Assembly (NCBI RefSeq): GCF_932294415.1
Contig: NC_065543.1
Location: forward strand, 2,368,976-2,432,975
Source: Quercus robur
Taxonomy: Eukaryota; Streptophyta; Magnoliopsida; Fagales; Fagaceae
Length of the DNA: 64,000 nucleotides
Reading direction: 5' to 3'
A program made the translations under genes and the position numbers. The notes beneath the pieces are model-generated. The model was not told the origin of the DNA. It did not search any database and worked only from the letters and a program-made list of their open reading frames with translations. Within the stretch, counting starts at the first letter, position 1, and every line of letters begins with the position of its first letter. This document shows, piece by piece, positions 35,870-48,619 of the stretch.

Positions 35870-37751
35870 TGAACTAAACCCATCTGAATGAGTAGAGTTG
35901 TGTTATTGCCTCTCAAAATAGAAATTCGACTAATTATATTTTTCCTTTTAGATTAAGGGTTTTACAATGGAGTCGCCACTTATTTAATTATTGGAAAAAT
36001 AAGAAAACCATAATTGAAAAATTCTTCATTTTATTAATTTGAAATTGAATTTACATTGATTATAGGAAAATTACATGGCTTTGGTCCTAGATACAATCTA
36101 AGATAAAGTACATGGCTTTGTTTCCTAGTTACAATCTAAAAATCGAAAATTACATGAATAAGCATTTGATCTACTAACCCTTGATCTAAGCTTAGAAGCT
36201 ACGTTACAAGGTGGGAAGGTGTTAGGCACCCACCTTGCCCGGTGAAACCGGTCTTATAGACTATGGTGGCCAACATTCATATCACATCATCCAATATGTC
36301 AATCAATTTACATGTTGAACTTAATGTGTGTGCATGTGATAAACCCTAATTCAATTTATTAAGCATGACATTTGGATTGAAAAATAAACTCTAGTGAATG
36401 TGTGTGGATAGTGATAACCTCGATTCAAGGATTTGAAAGAATTACTAAACAAACATATTTTTCATATTTTTGATTTGGATTTAAGATTAAATCTAATGAT
36501 ATGCATGAACATGTGATGAACAACTAAGAACATGTGAAGAACACATAAGAACAATTAAGAACATTCAAATATATTCAAGGGAATTATCATGCTTTAATCT
36601 TAAATTCTTATCATGGCAATATAAACAAACAGTTAGGGAAATGGATTATACCTTCATGCAAGATCCATTTAATGGAGAAGGGGACTCTTGATGGAGATCC
36701 TAAGGGTGGAGGAGAAAAAGTGCTAAGAGAGGGAGAGTGAGTCTCACTCAATATCTTGAGTCTTAGGAAGACCAAGATATGATAAGACTACTCAACTTCA
36801 CTAAAACTCAAGAGAAGAGAAGAGAGGGGGATTTTTTGTCTCCTGGAATGAAGGAAATGGGAGATTTATATAGTAGTGGTGGAGGAAATATGAATGGAAG
36901 GCCATTTAATGAGGGTTAATAAGGAATCATGAACCTAGACCTCATTTTAGCGTTTGGGGAAATCTGGTACATTAAATGTGGAGATTGATGAGAGTGAAGA
37001 GTAAGCAAAGTTCAGTTTTCCTGTAACTGCTGTAACAGCTTGTAGAGCCAACTTTGAAAAATCATATCTGCCTCAATTCTAATCAGAATTATCTCATTCT
37101 TATGCTCAAATTGAAGCCCCGGATGTTTAGTTTCTAGAAAAATTAACCTCATTCACAGATTCAAAATATTTTGAGAGATATCGATGAAATGGTGAGCAGA
37201 GGTCATTTGTTAGAAAATGGTTTCAGCACAATTAACATTAATAGGTCCCCAAATTAGCTCCCAATTAACATTAAATGGCTCCAATCACTCCCATTTCAGA
37301 CTTAATTGGTTCTAAATTTACTCTAATTAAAAGAAAATTGCACAAATTACTCATTGAATAATTAATGTTTAACTATCTAGTTAATTAGATGTGTGTAACC
37401 CTACCATAAAATGTAGTCCTAACCAATCAAATTATGACATATCATCGATCTCAAATTGATTATACTTATAACTGATTAAAATCAACTGTTCATAATCACA
37501 TATAGTCGGACTCAATTTGTGATAGTGCATCTCAGCCATTAAAACTTGATTTGATAATAACTTTCAATCTAATCGTCCGATTAGGGCTCGTGACCAGTCG
37601 ATTTGATCGTTACAACATCAAGATCATTTTGGTGATATGAGATTAAGGGTCTAATGAACAGAATCAAGATGCATATTTTCAATGTGAAATTACCATTTTA
37701 CCCTTCCCTCCATGTGAGGTTAAATACAGGTTACAAAATAGGGTGTCAACA
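35870..37751 (-). repeat. 3' LTR of LARD element
   Basis: 1882 bp, the direct partner of 43195-45076. It includes CACCTTGCCCGGTGAAACC and a long AT-rich half. Confidence 0.85.
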
Positions 37752-37766
37752 GGATGCCCCTCATTG
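37752..37766 (-). other. Polypurine tract of LARD element
   Basis: Minus strand AATGAGGGGCATCC directly before the LTR start TGTTGACACCC. Confidence 0.7.
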
Positions 37767-38040
37767 GCAAAGCTTGAAAAGCGAATGCCAATGTATGAAA
37801 GAGACACCTAACTTTGCTATTAGTATTTAACCGTGGTGAATGTATGATGCATGTAAATAAAAATGCAGACGGTCATGTTCTGGATCAAAATGGGGACCAA
37901 ATCTCGAGGGAGGTTGCCTACGTACCTCTTAATGGGAGGATCAGGTCTAAACAAAGTTCATGCATGCAGCCTCTTTTTTTTTTTTTTTTTTTTTTGGGAA
38001 AACAAAAGAGTACAAGACATGCTTACCAGTGGTCTGATGG

Positions 38041-38850
38041 ATTTAAAGTTTTGGACGTGCTTCCCAGAGGTCCATGGATTTGAAATTTGGACGTGCTTCC
38101 CAGAGGTCCGATGGTTTGATTTTGGGCGTGCTTCTCATAGGTCCATTGAAATTGAATTTGGATGTGCTTCCCAGAGGTCCATTGAAATTGAATTTTGGAC
38201 GTGCTTCCCAGAAGTCCGAGGGATTGAAGTTTTGGACGTGCTTCCCAGAGGTCTGATGGTTTAAAGTTTGGACGTGCTTCCCAAAGGTCCGATGGATTGA
38301 AATTTGGACGTGCTTCCCAGAGGTCCGGTGGATTGAATTTGGACGTGCTTCCCAGAGGTCCGATGGATTGAAGTTTGGATGTGCTTCCCAAAGGTCTAAT
38401 GGTTTGAATTTAGACGTGCTTCCCAGAAGTCCATTGAAATTGAATTTTGGACATGCTTCCCAGAGGTCTGATAGATTGAATTTGGACGTACTTCCCAGAG
38501 GTTCGACGGATTGAAGTTTTGGACGTGCTTCCCAAAGGTCCAATGGTTTGAAGTTTGGACGTGCTTCCTAGAGGTCCATTGAAATTGAATTTTGGATGTG
38601 CTTCCTAGAGGCCCGATGGAGTGAATTTGGACAAGCTTCCCAAAGGTCTGATGGATTGAATTTTGGACGTGCTTTCCAGAGGTCCATTGAATTTGAATTT
38701 TGGACGTGCTTCCCAGAGGTTCGATGGATTGAAGCTTGGACGTGCTTCCCAGAGGTCCAATGGACTTGAATTTTGGACGTGCTTCCTAGAGGTCCAGTGG
38801 ATTTAAAATTTGGACGTGCTTCCTAGAGGTCCAATGGAATTGGAAGGTAT
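38041..38850. repeat. 36-bp tandem repeat array, 22 units
   Basis: Units like TTTGGACGTGCTTCCCAGAGGTCC plus a short variable tail (ATGGATTGAA or ATTGAAATTGAA) repeat 22 times. Since the unit is close to a multiple of three, long open frames appear on both strands; they are artefacts. Confidence 0.9.
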
Positions 38851-39517
38851 TATTCATATCGATGTGTGTGGGCCTTTTACCCTAATACCTGCAAAATAAA
38901 TACTTTCAATTAGTAACAGAGTTATTCATTGAAAAGATTTTGGCATACTTGGCGAATGCCCCTAGTTTGGGACATATTCCATGCTTCGATGAATGCTGAG
39001 GGTGGACAATTGACTTGATGTTGCACCACTGGAGAATATGAAAGAGGATGATAGCTTTCTGTTCCTGAAGAAGAATTTAATGACGATTTTTTTTTTTTTT
39101 TTTTTGGGAATCTTGAATTTTTTGAAGGATTGAAAATTTTTATTGATGAAATTTTTATTTTTCATTTTTTTGGAAGGAATTGAAAATTTTGATTGATGAT
39201 TTTTTTTTTCCTTTTATGGTAACCTAAGAAGTACGAGCCCAATGCCCCTAGTCCCAAGGCTTTTTGAAAGATATGGAAATCTTTTTTTTTTTTTTGAAAA
39301 TTTTATCTCTTTTTTTATTTTTTATTTATTTTTTTTTTTTTTGAGATTTGAAGATTTGTTCATTATCAAAAGGTGAAGAAAATGAAGATGAAGATGGAGT
39401 AAAAGTGATGAATATTTATTCATGATTATTTTTTCTTTGAAAAACCTATCCTTTGAATGAGAATAACTTTGGCTGGAAGTTGATGTAGATTGCTGGATAA
39501 GTCCTTGCTTAATTCTT

Positions 39518-39621
39518 GCAAAAAGATAATTTCAATTAGCAATGGATTTATTCATTGAAATGAAATTAAGCAAAAAGATAATTTCAATTAGCAATGGATT
39601 TATTCATTGAAATGAATTGGA
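39518..39621. repeat. 52-bp tandem duplication in LARD interior
   Basis: GCAAAAAGATAATTTCAATT and its continuation occur at 39518 and again at 39570, almost identical. Confidence 0.85.
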
Positions 39622-40165
39622 AGTACTTACCCAATGCCCCCAATTTGGGGCATATTCCATGCTTAGATTGAAGCTAAATTCATTTGATGTTGTTACCATT
39701 GAGGAACATGAAAGAAGATCATGGTCCACCATCATTGGTCCCTGCAAAATGGCTTTCTCTCTCTAGCTTGTTAGAAACCAATTATCAAGAAAACATTTTT
39801 GGCCAATGCCCCTAGTGTGGACGTGCTAGCCAAAAAAATGGATTGGTGCCTCAAATGAAAACATTCTTTCACGCGAGAAGAACATATTTGCACACAATAT
39901 AAATAGGCCAATGCCCAAAGTTTAAGTACGCCTGATGCAAAACAAATGAGCTTAGCCTAACATGCACCCTAACAATTTTGTCACATTATTTTGACTTTGT
40001 TCTCCAAGGTTGTTTGGGTGAATGGGACCGGGCCTCTGCAAGGCTGCCTACGTACCTTTATCATAGAAGATCAGGTCAAGACGTAGTTCAAGAGAACTAG
40101 ATTTTAGAAAAGAATGACCTTTTCTTTTTTAAATGAGATTTCTCTTTCTTTCTTCTTCTTCTTCT

Positions 40166-40197
<32 letters not shown>

Positions 40198-40915
40198 GAA
40201 TTTATGTACAAGAGGTGATCCTTTGAACAACCATTTTGGCAAATCAAAGTGTTTAAGAGTCAAACAAATCTCTTTGAGTAGGAAGGATCAAGATCATTAA
40301 ACTCATGTAATCAAATTTGATTCATCCTTTTGAACATCGTCAGATTAAGTCTCCAAAGGCAATCAAGAAGTGAAGTGTGATAATATTTATGAATTACATT
40401 GTTAGGTGAAAACAAGGAGAGTGCTCTAGGTTTGGAAGTTCTTTTTAGTCATTTTGAGGATTTGAGAATTTGAGAAAATTTGTCCTCAGACATATCATCC
40501 TGTGGGGTTTGACAATTTTAAGCATTTTTCCTTTTTAATTCAAGAGAAAATATTATTAGAGTTTAAGATGCGCCTACAATTAGCAAAACTTCAAGGAGGT
40601 CTTTACTCATGGGTTGTAATGTAGGCTGGGTTGGGGTTATGAAATGAATGATATAAAAAGGCTCAAAATTCCCTATGATGTTCCCCCAAGTATGCATTAC
40701 TCAAAAATCAAGTATTGAAGGAGTTTTCCCATTTCTTCGTTGCCATCTTCTCACTAGTCTTCATTGATCACTTGTATCAACATTTGTTTTTATGCTCATT
40801 CCTCTTGAATCATACCTCTAGACTTTCATCTTGTAAAATTATTCTCTTTTTAGGTTGCATCTCCAAGTTTCCAGTTTCGTAGGATCTTCCAATTTTTTTT
40901 TTTTTTTCTTTTCTT

Positions 40916-41050
40916 TGGCCCTAACTTTTGTCTAGGCCGCCCTTTTGGATTTTTAGCCTAGCGGGCTTTCTTTTCTTTCCTTTTTGGCCCTAACTTTTGC
41001 CTAGACCACCTTTTGGGTTTTCAGCGTAGCGGGCTTCTTTTCTTTTCTTT
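40916..41050. repeat. Direct duplication in LARD interior
   Basis: GGCCCTAACTTTTGTCTAGG through TAGCGGGCTT is present twice in diverged form. The wider interior also repeats the phrase AATGCCCCTAGT at about 38955, 39246, 39810, 42000 and 42066. Confidence 0.6.
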
Positions 41051-43194
41051 TCTTTTTTCTTTCTTTTTTTTTTTTTTTGGGTCTTTCATCTCTTGATTGA
41101 ATGAACTTTTAGGGACCCTTTTCCCTTCTTGTATTTCTCAGTTTAATGATTTTTTGTCATTTTGATGCACTCTCTAGATTTGTTTCTTGCCTCGATGCAC
41201 TTGCACCTTTCTATGCTTAATGAATCTTTTTCTTTTTTGATGAACTTTCTTTTGGATGAACCTTCTACTCTTCTTGGCATGATGAATTTTAGATTCTTCA
41301 AACTTGATGCACATTTTGTTTTCTCTCACATTGATGGAATTTCATTTCTCTTTCCTTGATTGAGTGAAAACTCATTTTACTTTGATGATCTCTTATCTTT
41401 AGAAGAGCTTTATCAATTAGCTTCAAAACTACAAGGTCGACTCCTCCTCAACATGAGATTTAAGCATGCATACTTTGAATTTTCCCACCCTAGGTTTAGA
41501 TTTTAGTGGGTTCATGCAAAAAAGAGGCTAAGTGTTTAAAGGCTCAAATGGGCTAGCAATGGATAATGATCATTCTAGGTGTTAAGGTATAATCTTGTTT
41601 TACCAAAGACGGCCTCCTATTACAGTGACTTGAGCTTTTTTAATAAATTCCTCCTAAAAGAAAAAGAACAAATGCCCTAATGTTGTGAAACAAAAGACTT
41701 TTGAAAATTGGATCAAGTGCATGGCTTCTTGGGATTTTCCAATGGATAGATTCTTTTTGATTGCCTTTTAAGACCATTTCTTCTTATATTCTAAGTCAAG
41801 TAGCAAAATTCTTTACATGGATCAAATGAAATTAATCATTCCTTGGTACAAGTTGATTGCTTAAGCCTTTAAACATCAAGATTTAGAAAATGTTTTGTCC
41901 AAGGGATCCTCATGTACCATTTTGGAAAGGAGACTTTTAAGAATCTTGAAATTGAAAGAAAAAAATGGGCCTTTTTGAAAAAGTCACTAGGAAGTCCAAT
42001 GCCCCTGGTTCAAAGATTTTTTTTTATTATTATTTTTTTTTTCAAAAAATGACTTAAGGGCTCAATGCCCCTAGTCCAAAGACTTTTTTTTATTTGAAAA
42101 ATTTTCTCTTTTTTTGGGACAGATTTGGAAATCTTGAAAATTTTTTTGAATTTTTTTTTGTTTTTTTTTTGTTTTAATATATATACACTAACAAAGCTCA
42201 TTAAATGCTACATAAAATTTTTGAATTCAAAGAAACATAGAAACATGGAATAAACAAACAAACTTTAACCTTAACCATGATGTTGCAAACCAAAAGTGGA
42301 GTGAGGCAAAGTTGGGCCACTTGCTTCTTCTTGGTCCATTTAGGATGCTTGAGGTTTGGTGTGATTGAACCTTGATTATGATGAAATGGCTTGGGCTTGC
42401 ACTTGGAAGGCTTGAACCTTGATTATGATCTTTTGGTATTTGTTTGAAATGGCTTGGGCTTACACTTGGAAGGCATGCATCTTGTGAGCTTTTGGCATTT
42501 GATGTTGATCATGCATATACACCTTTGATGGGCTTAATTGTTGGGCTTAGACTCATGCAAGAAACAATTTTGGGCTTCATACAAAGTAGAGTTCAATTAC
42601 AGGCCTTTGGGTTTGAGTTCATTCATAGCATACAAGGTTCAAACAATTATGATGGGCTCAAGTGTTGGATTTGGGCTCGTCATGGTTCAAACAATGGCCA
42701 AATACATGCATAATGCAATGCAATTTACATGGACCGACCTAAAGGTAGGTTCTATGGGTCATTACAAGATGGGTAGAAGGTAGGTTAAAGGTTCCCACAA
42801 GCTAAGACGTCGTACCTCCCAACTTGTGATGCCAGGAGCGCCGCATTGGTTCGAACGGTATAGTTTGTCCCTATAAACCACTATGGTATAACTATGATGA
42901 TCCTTGTCGCGGTGGGTGGTAGGTTCACTGCTGGGTATGTGAGTCTTAAGAAGACCACAATCCACGGTTAATATTACGGGCTTCCGGGCTAGCACACAAA
43001 TAAAATAAATTTCATTCAAGCAAATGATGCATGACATGCAATATAATGACATATCAGACGTATTATATACAAAAAACAATAAACAAATAATGACATGGTT
43101 GGCCACCATAACCTAATTGAAGTCTAGCCCTCAATATCCTTAGTGGAGTCGCCACTGTGAGAGACCGCGCCTCCGGCCCCTTTTTATATGATGT

Positions 43195-45076
43195 TGGGCC
43201 AAACCCATCTGAATGGGTGGAGTCGTGTTATTGCCTCTCAAAATGAAAATTCGACTAGTTATATTTTTCCCTTTAGATTAAGGATTTTACAATGGAGTCA
43301 CCACTTATTTAATTATTGGAAAAATAAGAAAACCATAATTGAAAAATTCTTCATTTTATTAATTTAAAATTGAATTTACATTTATCATAGGAAAATTACA
43401 TAGCTTTGGTCCTAGATACAATCTAAGATAAAGTATATGGCTTTGTTTCCTAGTTACAATCTAAAAATCGAAAATTACATGGATAAGCATTTGATCTACT
43501 AACCCTTGATCTAAGCTCGGAGGCTATGTTACAAGGTGGGAAGGTGTTAGGCACCCACCTTGCCCGATGAAACCGGTCTTCTAGACTATGGTGGCCAACA
43601 TTCATATCACATCATCCAATATGTCAATCAATTTACATGTTGAACTTAATGTGTGTGCATGTGATAAAGCCTAATTCAATTTATTAAGCATGACATTTGG
43701 ATTGAAAAATAAACTCTAGTGAATGTGTGTGGATAGTGATAACCTAGATTCAAGGATTTGAAAGAATTACTAAACAAACATGTTTTCCATATTTTTTATT
43801 TGGATTTAAGATTAAATCTAGTGATATGCATGAATATGTGATGAACAACTAAGAACATGTGAAGAACATATAAGAACAATTAAGAACATTCAAACATATT
43901 CAAGGGAATTATCATGCTTTAATCTTAAATTCTTATCATGGCAATATAAACAAACAGTTAAGGAAGAGGATTATACATTCATCCAAGATCCATTTAATGG
44001 ATGAGAGGACTCTTAATGGAGGTCCTAAGGGTGGAGGAAAAGAAGAGCTAGGAGAGGGAGAGTGAGTCTCACTCAATATCTTGAGTCTCAGGAAGACCAA
44101 GATATGACAAGACTACTCAACTTCACTAGAACTCAAGAGAAGAGAAGAGAGGAGAATTTTTTGTCTCCTGGAATGAAGGAAAGGGGAGGTTTATATAGTA
44201 GTGGTGGAGGAAATATGAATGGAAGACCATTTAATGAGGGTTGACAAGGAATCATGAACCTAGACCTCATTTTAGCCTTTGGAGAAATCTAGTGCATTAA
44301 ATGTGGAGATTGATGAGAGTGAAGAGCAAGCAAAGTTCGGTTTTCCCGTAGCTACTGTAACAGCTTGTAGAGCCAACTTTGAAAAATCATATTTGCCTCA
44401 ATTCTGAACGGAATTATCTCATTCTTGTGCTCAAATTGAAGCCCCGAATGTCTAGTTTCTGGGAAAATTAACCTCATTCACAGATTCAAAATATTCTAAG
44501 AGATATCGATGAAATGGTGAGCAGAGGTCATTTGTTAGAAAATGGTTTCCGCACAATTAACATTAATAGGTCCCCAAATTAGCTCCCAATTGACATTAAA
44601 TGGCTCCAATCACTCCCATTTCAGACTTAGTTGGTTCTAAATTTACTCTCATTAAAAGATAATTGCACAACTTACTCATTGAATAATTAATGTTTAACTA
44701 TCTAGTTAATTAGATATGTGCAACCCTACCATAAAATGTAGTCCTAACCAATCAAATTATGACATATCATCGATCTCAAATTGATTATGCTTATAACCAA
44801 TTGAAATCAATTGTTCATAATCACATATAGTTGGACTCAATTTGTGATAGTGCATCTCAGCCATTAAAACTTGATTTGATGATAACTTTCAATCTAATTG
44901 CCCGATTAGGGCTTGTGACTGGTCGATTTGACCGTTACAACATCAAGATCATTTTGGTGAAATGAGATTAAGGGTCTAATGACCAGAATTAAGATGCATA
45001 TTTTCAATGTGAAATTACCCTTTTACCCTCCCCACCATGTGAGGTTAAATATGGGTTGCAAAATAGGGTATCAACA
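43195..45076 (-). repeat. 5' LTR of LARD element
   Basis: 1882 bp, the partner of 35870-37751. Inside the element next to it (43143-43160) is a GGAGTCGCCACTGTGAGAG block; whether it is the primer binding site could not be settled. Confidence 0.85.
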
Positions 45077-45077
45077 C

Positions 45078-45223
45078 GTCCACAATATTTTTACAACATT
45101 TTCACAACAAATCATTGGTGGTTAGTTGTTATTGGTTCAAATTTTAACCTAACACTAAGATTACTTTTTTGTCCCAACAGTAACAACCTACCACTTAGGA
45201 TTTGTTGTAAAAATATTGTGGAC
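45078..45223. mobile_element. MITE abutting the LARD element
   Basis: GTCCACAATATTTTTACAAC at the left returns as a perfect inverse at 45204-45223. The left end lies one base from the LTR. Confidence 0.7.
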
Positions 45224-45560
45224 ATATCATTTCTCTTGATGTCCATGCTTAGGAGTTTCAACTTTCGTTCTTTACGGTGCATGACTTGGAAAACACGCTC
45301 ATGGGTATGCGCATTTTACTGAGTTTAGTGGTCCTACGAACAGTGCCGTAGGACCCAAAAAACAACCAAAAGCAGCTGAAATTGGTATGAAAAGCGTGCA
45401 CTGTAGCCGTGATGTAAACGCAGACGCAGACATGGGGCAGATAAACGCAATCCAAATGCTCACGAAGTCTTCTGCAAATGATTGTTTTTATATTTCTTTA
45501 TAACTAGTTATATATAAGGCTTTCTCCATCTGATTTTTCTTATTAAACACTCAAACAGAA
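45224..45560 (+). promoter_or_regulatory. Upstream region of copy E
   Basis: It contains the cluster's shared leader words (GGTGCATGACTTGGAAAA near 45277) and a TATA box (TATATAAGG, about 45510) some 45 bp before the ATG at 45561. Confidence 0.45.
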
Positions 45561-46374
45561 ATGGCTCATAGTATCAAACTCATCATAGCTCTACTTTACA
45601 TATTTGCATGGTCATTCTTGGATATTATTGAAATAAGCAATAGGCACCATCCCTACTGATATATTTAAATTCTTCCTGTCTCTAACATTCCTTGATCTCT
45701 CCTCCAACAACTTTATAGGCGAAATCCCGAACAGCATAGTGAATTGCATTTCTCTAAATTCCCTTCTACTTGACAACAACTAGCTAACGGGACTTATTCC
45801 TCTAGAAATTGACCAATTTCAGATACTCCACGTGTTTAGTGTTGCTAACAATCTCTTGTCAGGGCTAGTGCCTATATTTTCTTAGCTTACATTTCCTGCA
45901 GAAAGCTTTGCAAATAATAGAGGACTTTGCGAGGCACCATTGGAACCTTGCATGCCTTCTCCTAAGAAGTTTACTGTTCTATTCAAAGAAGGGATTTGTG
46001 GTAGGCTAGATTGTTGCTATGGTCTCGGCGATAGTTGTAATGCCACATAATATGCTACGATTGCTTATGAAGAAGGAAACAACCAAGAAGAAGAAGAAAA
46101 TAATGAAAGTAGAGACTGGAGGAACCTGATGGTGTTTCACTGATGAAAGAAGCAAGAGTATGATAATAATCTCTTAGAGCTTGTTTTGTTTCTATTTTCA
46201 TGTTTTTGTTTTCCAATACATGATTGCAAAAGACTACTAACAAAAGAAAAAACGACATAAATATTTGTCTCTTAAGAAAAGATACTACTTGTTGGGTAGA
46301 CTCATTGAGTGGTTAATACAACATATAAAAACATACTTAACTTTGTTTGTTTGTTTATACTCCATAAAACAGAT

Positions 46375-47211
46375 TATTTTACCTAATATATTAGTCAAGT
46401 GATTACTTAAGTTAATTATGGGATCTAAGTTAAACACTGACAGATCATATCATGCACAGATGCGGAAAATAAAAAAACACAACAATATGATGACTCAAGA
46501 AAACCAATGAAACTAACAGTTTCAAGGTAAAAACTTGGAGATGATTTGACTTAACCATCCTCAAGGTAAAACAAATCCACTCTAGAGAATTGAAGTTTTT
46601 ACTATCAGATTTATCCCTAAATCTATTGCTATCTCCAATAGTAACATACTGACACGATCACATGTAAGCTCTGAATCCATAGACTCTTTCTCTCTTGGAT
46701 TTGCGCCACATAAGCACCCACACTTGTGACTTTGAGATCCCACTCAAAGGTTTCAAATCACAACTTGTTGATCTTTGCAGCAACTAGATTCCTTCAGCAC
46801 TTGATTGTAGATCTCGTTTTGGTAGATGCTTTTAGAAGGTACAAAACCTCTTAGATCTCACAAGAGTTACTCACAAGTTTTCCAAGAGTCTTCAAAATGT
46901 AGCTAGGGTTTTCCTTTTATACATAGGACTGTTGGACTGAAACCTTAAACGTTTTTGCGGGCTTGGGCCTGTTTAAAAATCTACAGAAATTCTTTTTCTT
47001 CGATTTTCGATCGATCGAGCTTCACCATTCAATCGGTTAAGCTTCATAGAAAGTTAATCTTTTTTCTTGCAACCTGTACATTCTTGAGTCTTGACCTAAA
47101 CTACTTTGAGCAATGTCTAACACCTATCCTAGACATGTTTTTGTTCTCGGTTTGCCAACACATACAAATTGAAGTTCTAAACGTTTAATCCTAAATCTTT
47201 AGAACCTAACA
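46375..47211 (-). mobile_element. LTR-like block in copy E intron
   Basis: On the minus strand it opens TGTTAGGTTCTAAAG, and it aligns along its length with the solo LTR at 56157-57026 (shared AAAAACACAACAATATGATG, CCTCAAGGTAAAACA and TAGCTAGGGTTTTCC). The left edge is uncertain and no target duplication was found. Confidence 0.55.
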
Positions 47212-48421
47212 AACTCAAAACTCAAAAGGACTCCTCATTCTTCTCATAATTTTTAAATTAATGTGAGACTTCACTCACACATGTATACAACACAAGCATA
47301 GACCCCGCACAGAATGGGACCCATTTGTATGTGAGAGGTGTATTGTATTAAACTATTATACAATGTACCACTTCCATGAAATAATTTCCAATGATCAAGA
47401 TACTTTCTCCTTAATTTGTCATGAGCAGGCACTTCATACAACAACTTAAAAGAAACATCTATGTTAAATTTTGCTATTATTCTGATTAATACTAATGCAA
47501 AATGACAAATGATTTTGATCCATAGATTTCTCAGATCCAGAGAATGGTTACTAAAATGAGCTTTACAAAAATTAGTGAGGTGACTGGCAATTTCAACACA
47601 AACATTGTCATTGGATTGGGAAAGATTGGGATGATGTACAAGGCAGTGCTTCCAAATTGCTGGCTTCTTGCAGTTAAGAGGTTACATAATTGTCAATCTT
47701 ATGAGAAACAATTTCTATCAGAGCTATCAGCTCTAGATATATTAAGACACAATAACCTAGTTCTCCTCTTGGGATACTGTAGCGAATAGAACGAGAAACT
47801 TCTAGTTTACAAATATATAATGCATGGAAATCTTTATGATTGGCTACATGTAGGAGAAGGAGAGCACAAGGATAAGATCTTGGAATGGCCTTTGAGGGCT
47901 AAAATTGCGACTAGAGTAGCAAGAGGTCTAGCATGGCCTCACCATAAGTACGATTTCCGAGTTTTCCATTTGAACTTGGGTTCAAAATCTATATTGTTAG
48001 ATAAGAATTTTGAGCCCAGGATATCAAATTTTGGTGGGCAAAAATATCAAGTTTTGGAGGGGTAATGTTCACAAATTCAAATGTCATTGACACAAGCAAT
48101 AGCTCTTTTGTAGACAATGGGGTATGAGAGTTGGGTTTTGTTAAAAAGGATGTCTACAACTTTGGAATTCTGCTTCTTGAGCTAATTACATGGAAGGAAC
48201 CCATTGAAATTAACAGTTTTTCATACCGTTTTAATGGGAGTTTGTTTGATTGGATAACTCACCTTTGGAGCAATTCATATGATATTTACAGTGTTATTGA
48301 TAATTTTTTGATTGACAGAGGATTTGATGGAGAAATCATTGAATTACTTAGAATTGCATGTACCTGCCTTAATCCCTTCCCTAGTCAAAGGCCAACAATG
48401 CTTGAATTGTACAATACAATA

Positions 48422-48619
48422 AGTACTTTTGGGGAAAGAAATGGCATCACAAATGACTCTGAGATATTGATGCAACCTGAAATTACTATTGCAAGTAGCT
48501 CAATTGAAATTAATACAGTAAGTACTTTTGGGGAGAGATATGACATCACAAATGACTATGAGATATTGATGTAATCAGAAATTACTATTGCAAGTAGCTC
48601 AAATGAAATCGTTGAGGTA
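48422..48619 (+). repeat. 99-bp in-frame tandem duplication, copy E
   Basis: AGTACTTTTGGGGA starts at 48422 and again at 48521, giving 33 duplicated codons of the C-terminal tail. The second unit carries a TAA. Confidence 0.8.

Larger units (their letters stand above)
35870..45076 (-). mobile_element. LARD-type LTR retrotransposon, non-coding
   Basis: Two direct repeats of exactly 1882 bp (35870-37751 and 43195-45076) enclose 5.4 kb. Read on the minus strand each opens TGTTGACACCC or TGTTGATACCC and closes in CA. A polypurine tract (minus AATGAGGGGCATCC) abuts the left copy, which makes that the 3' LTR and the element minus-strand. The interior has no gag or pol, only tandem repeats and homopolymer runs, so it is a large retrotransposon derivative that needs proteins from a relative. 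In about 340 bp compared by eye the LTRs differ at roughly 14 sites. The flanks (ATTGA, CGTCC) do not match. Confidence 0.82.

Noticed and set aside
38023..38543. Minus-strand frames of 122 and 166 codons
   Set aside because: They lie fully in the 36-bp array; lack of stops follows from the repeat unit.
43143..43160. Primer binding site of the LARD element
   Set aside because: The GTGGCGACTCCACT block (minus strand) lies about 35 bp inside the LTR border and I could not match it confidently to a tRNA 3' end; not called.
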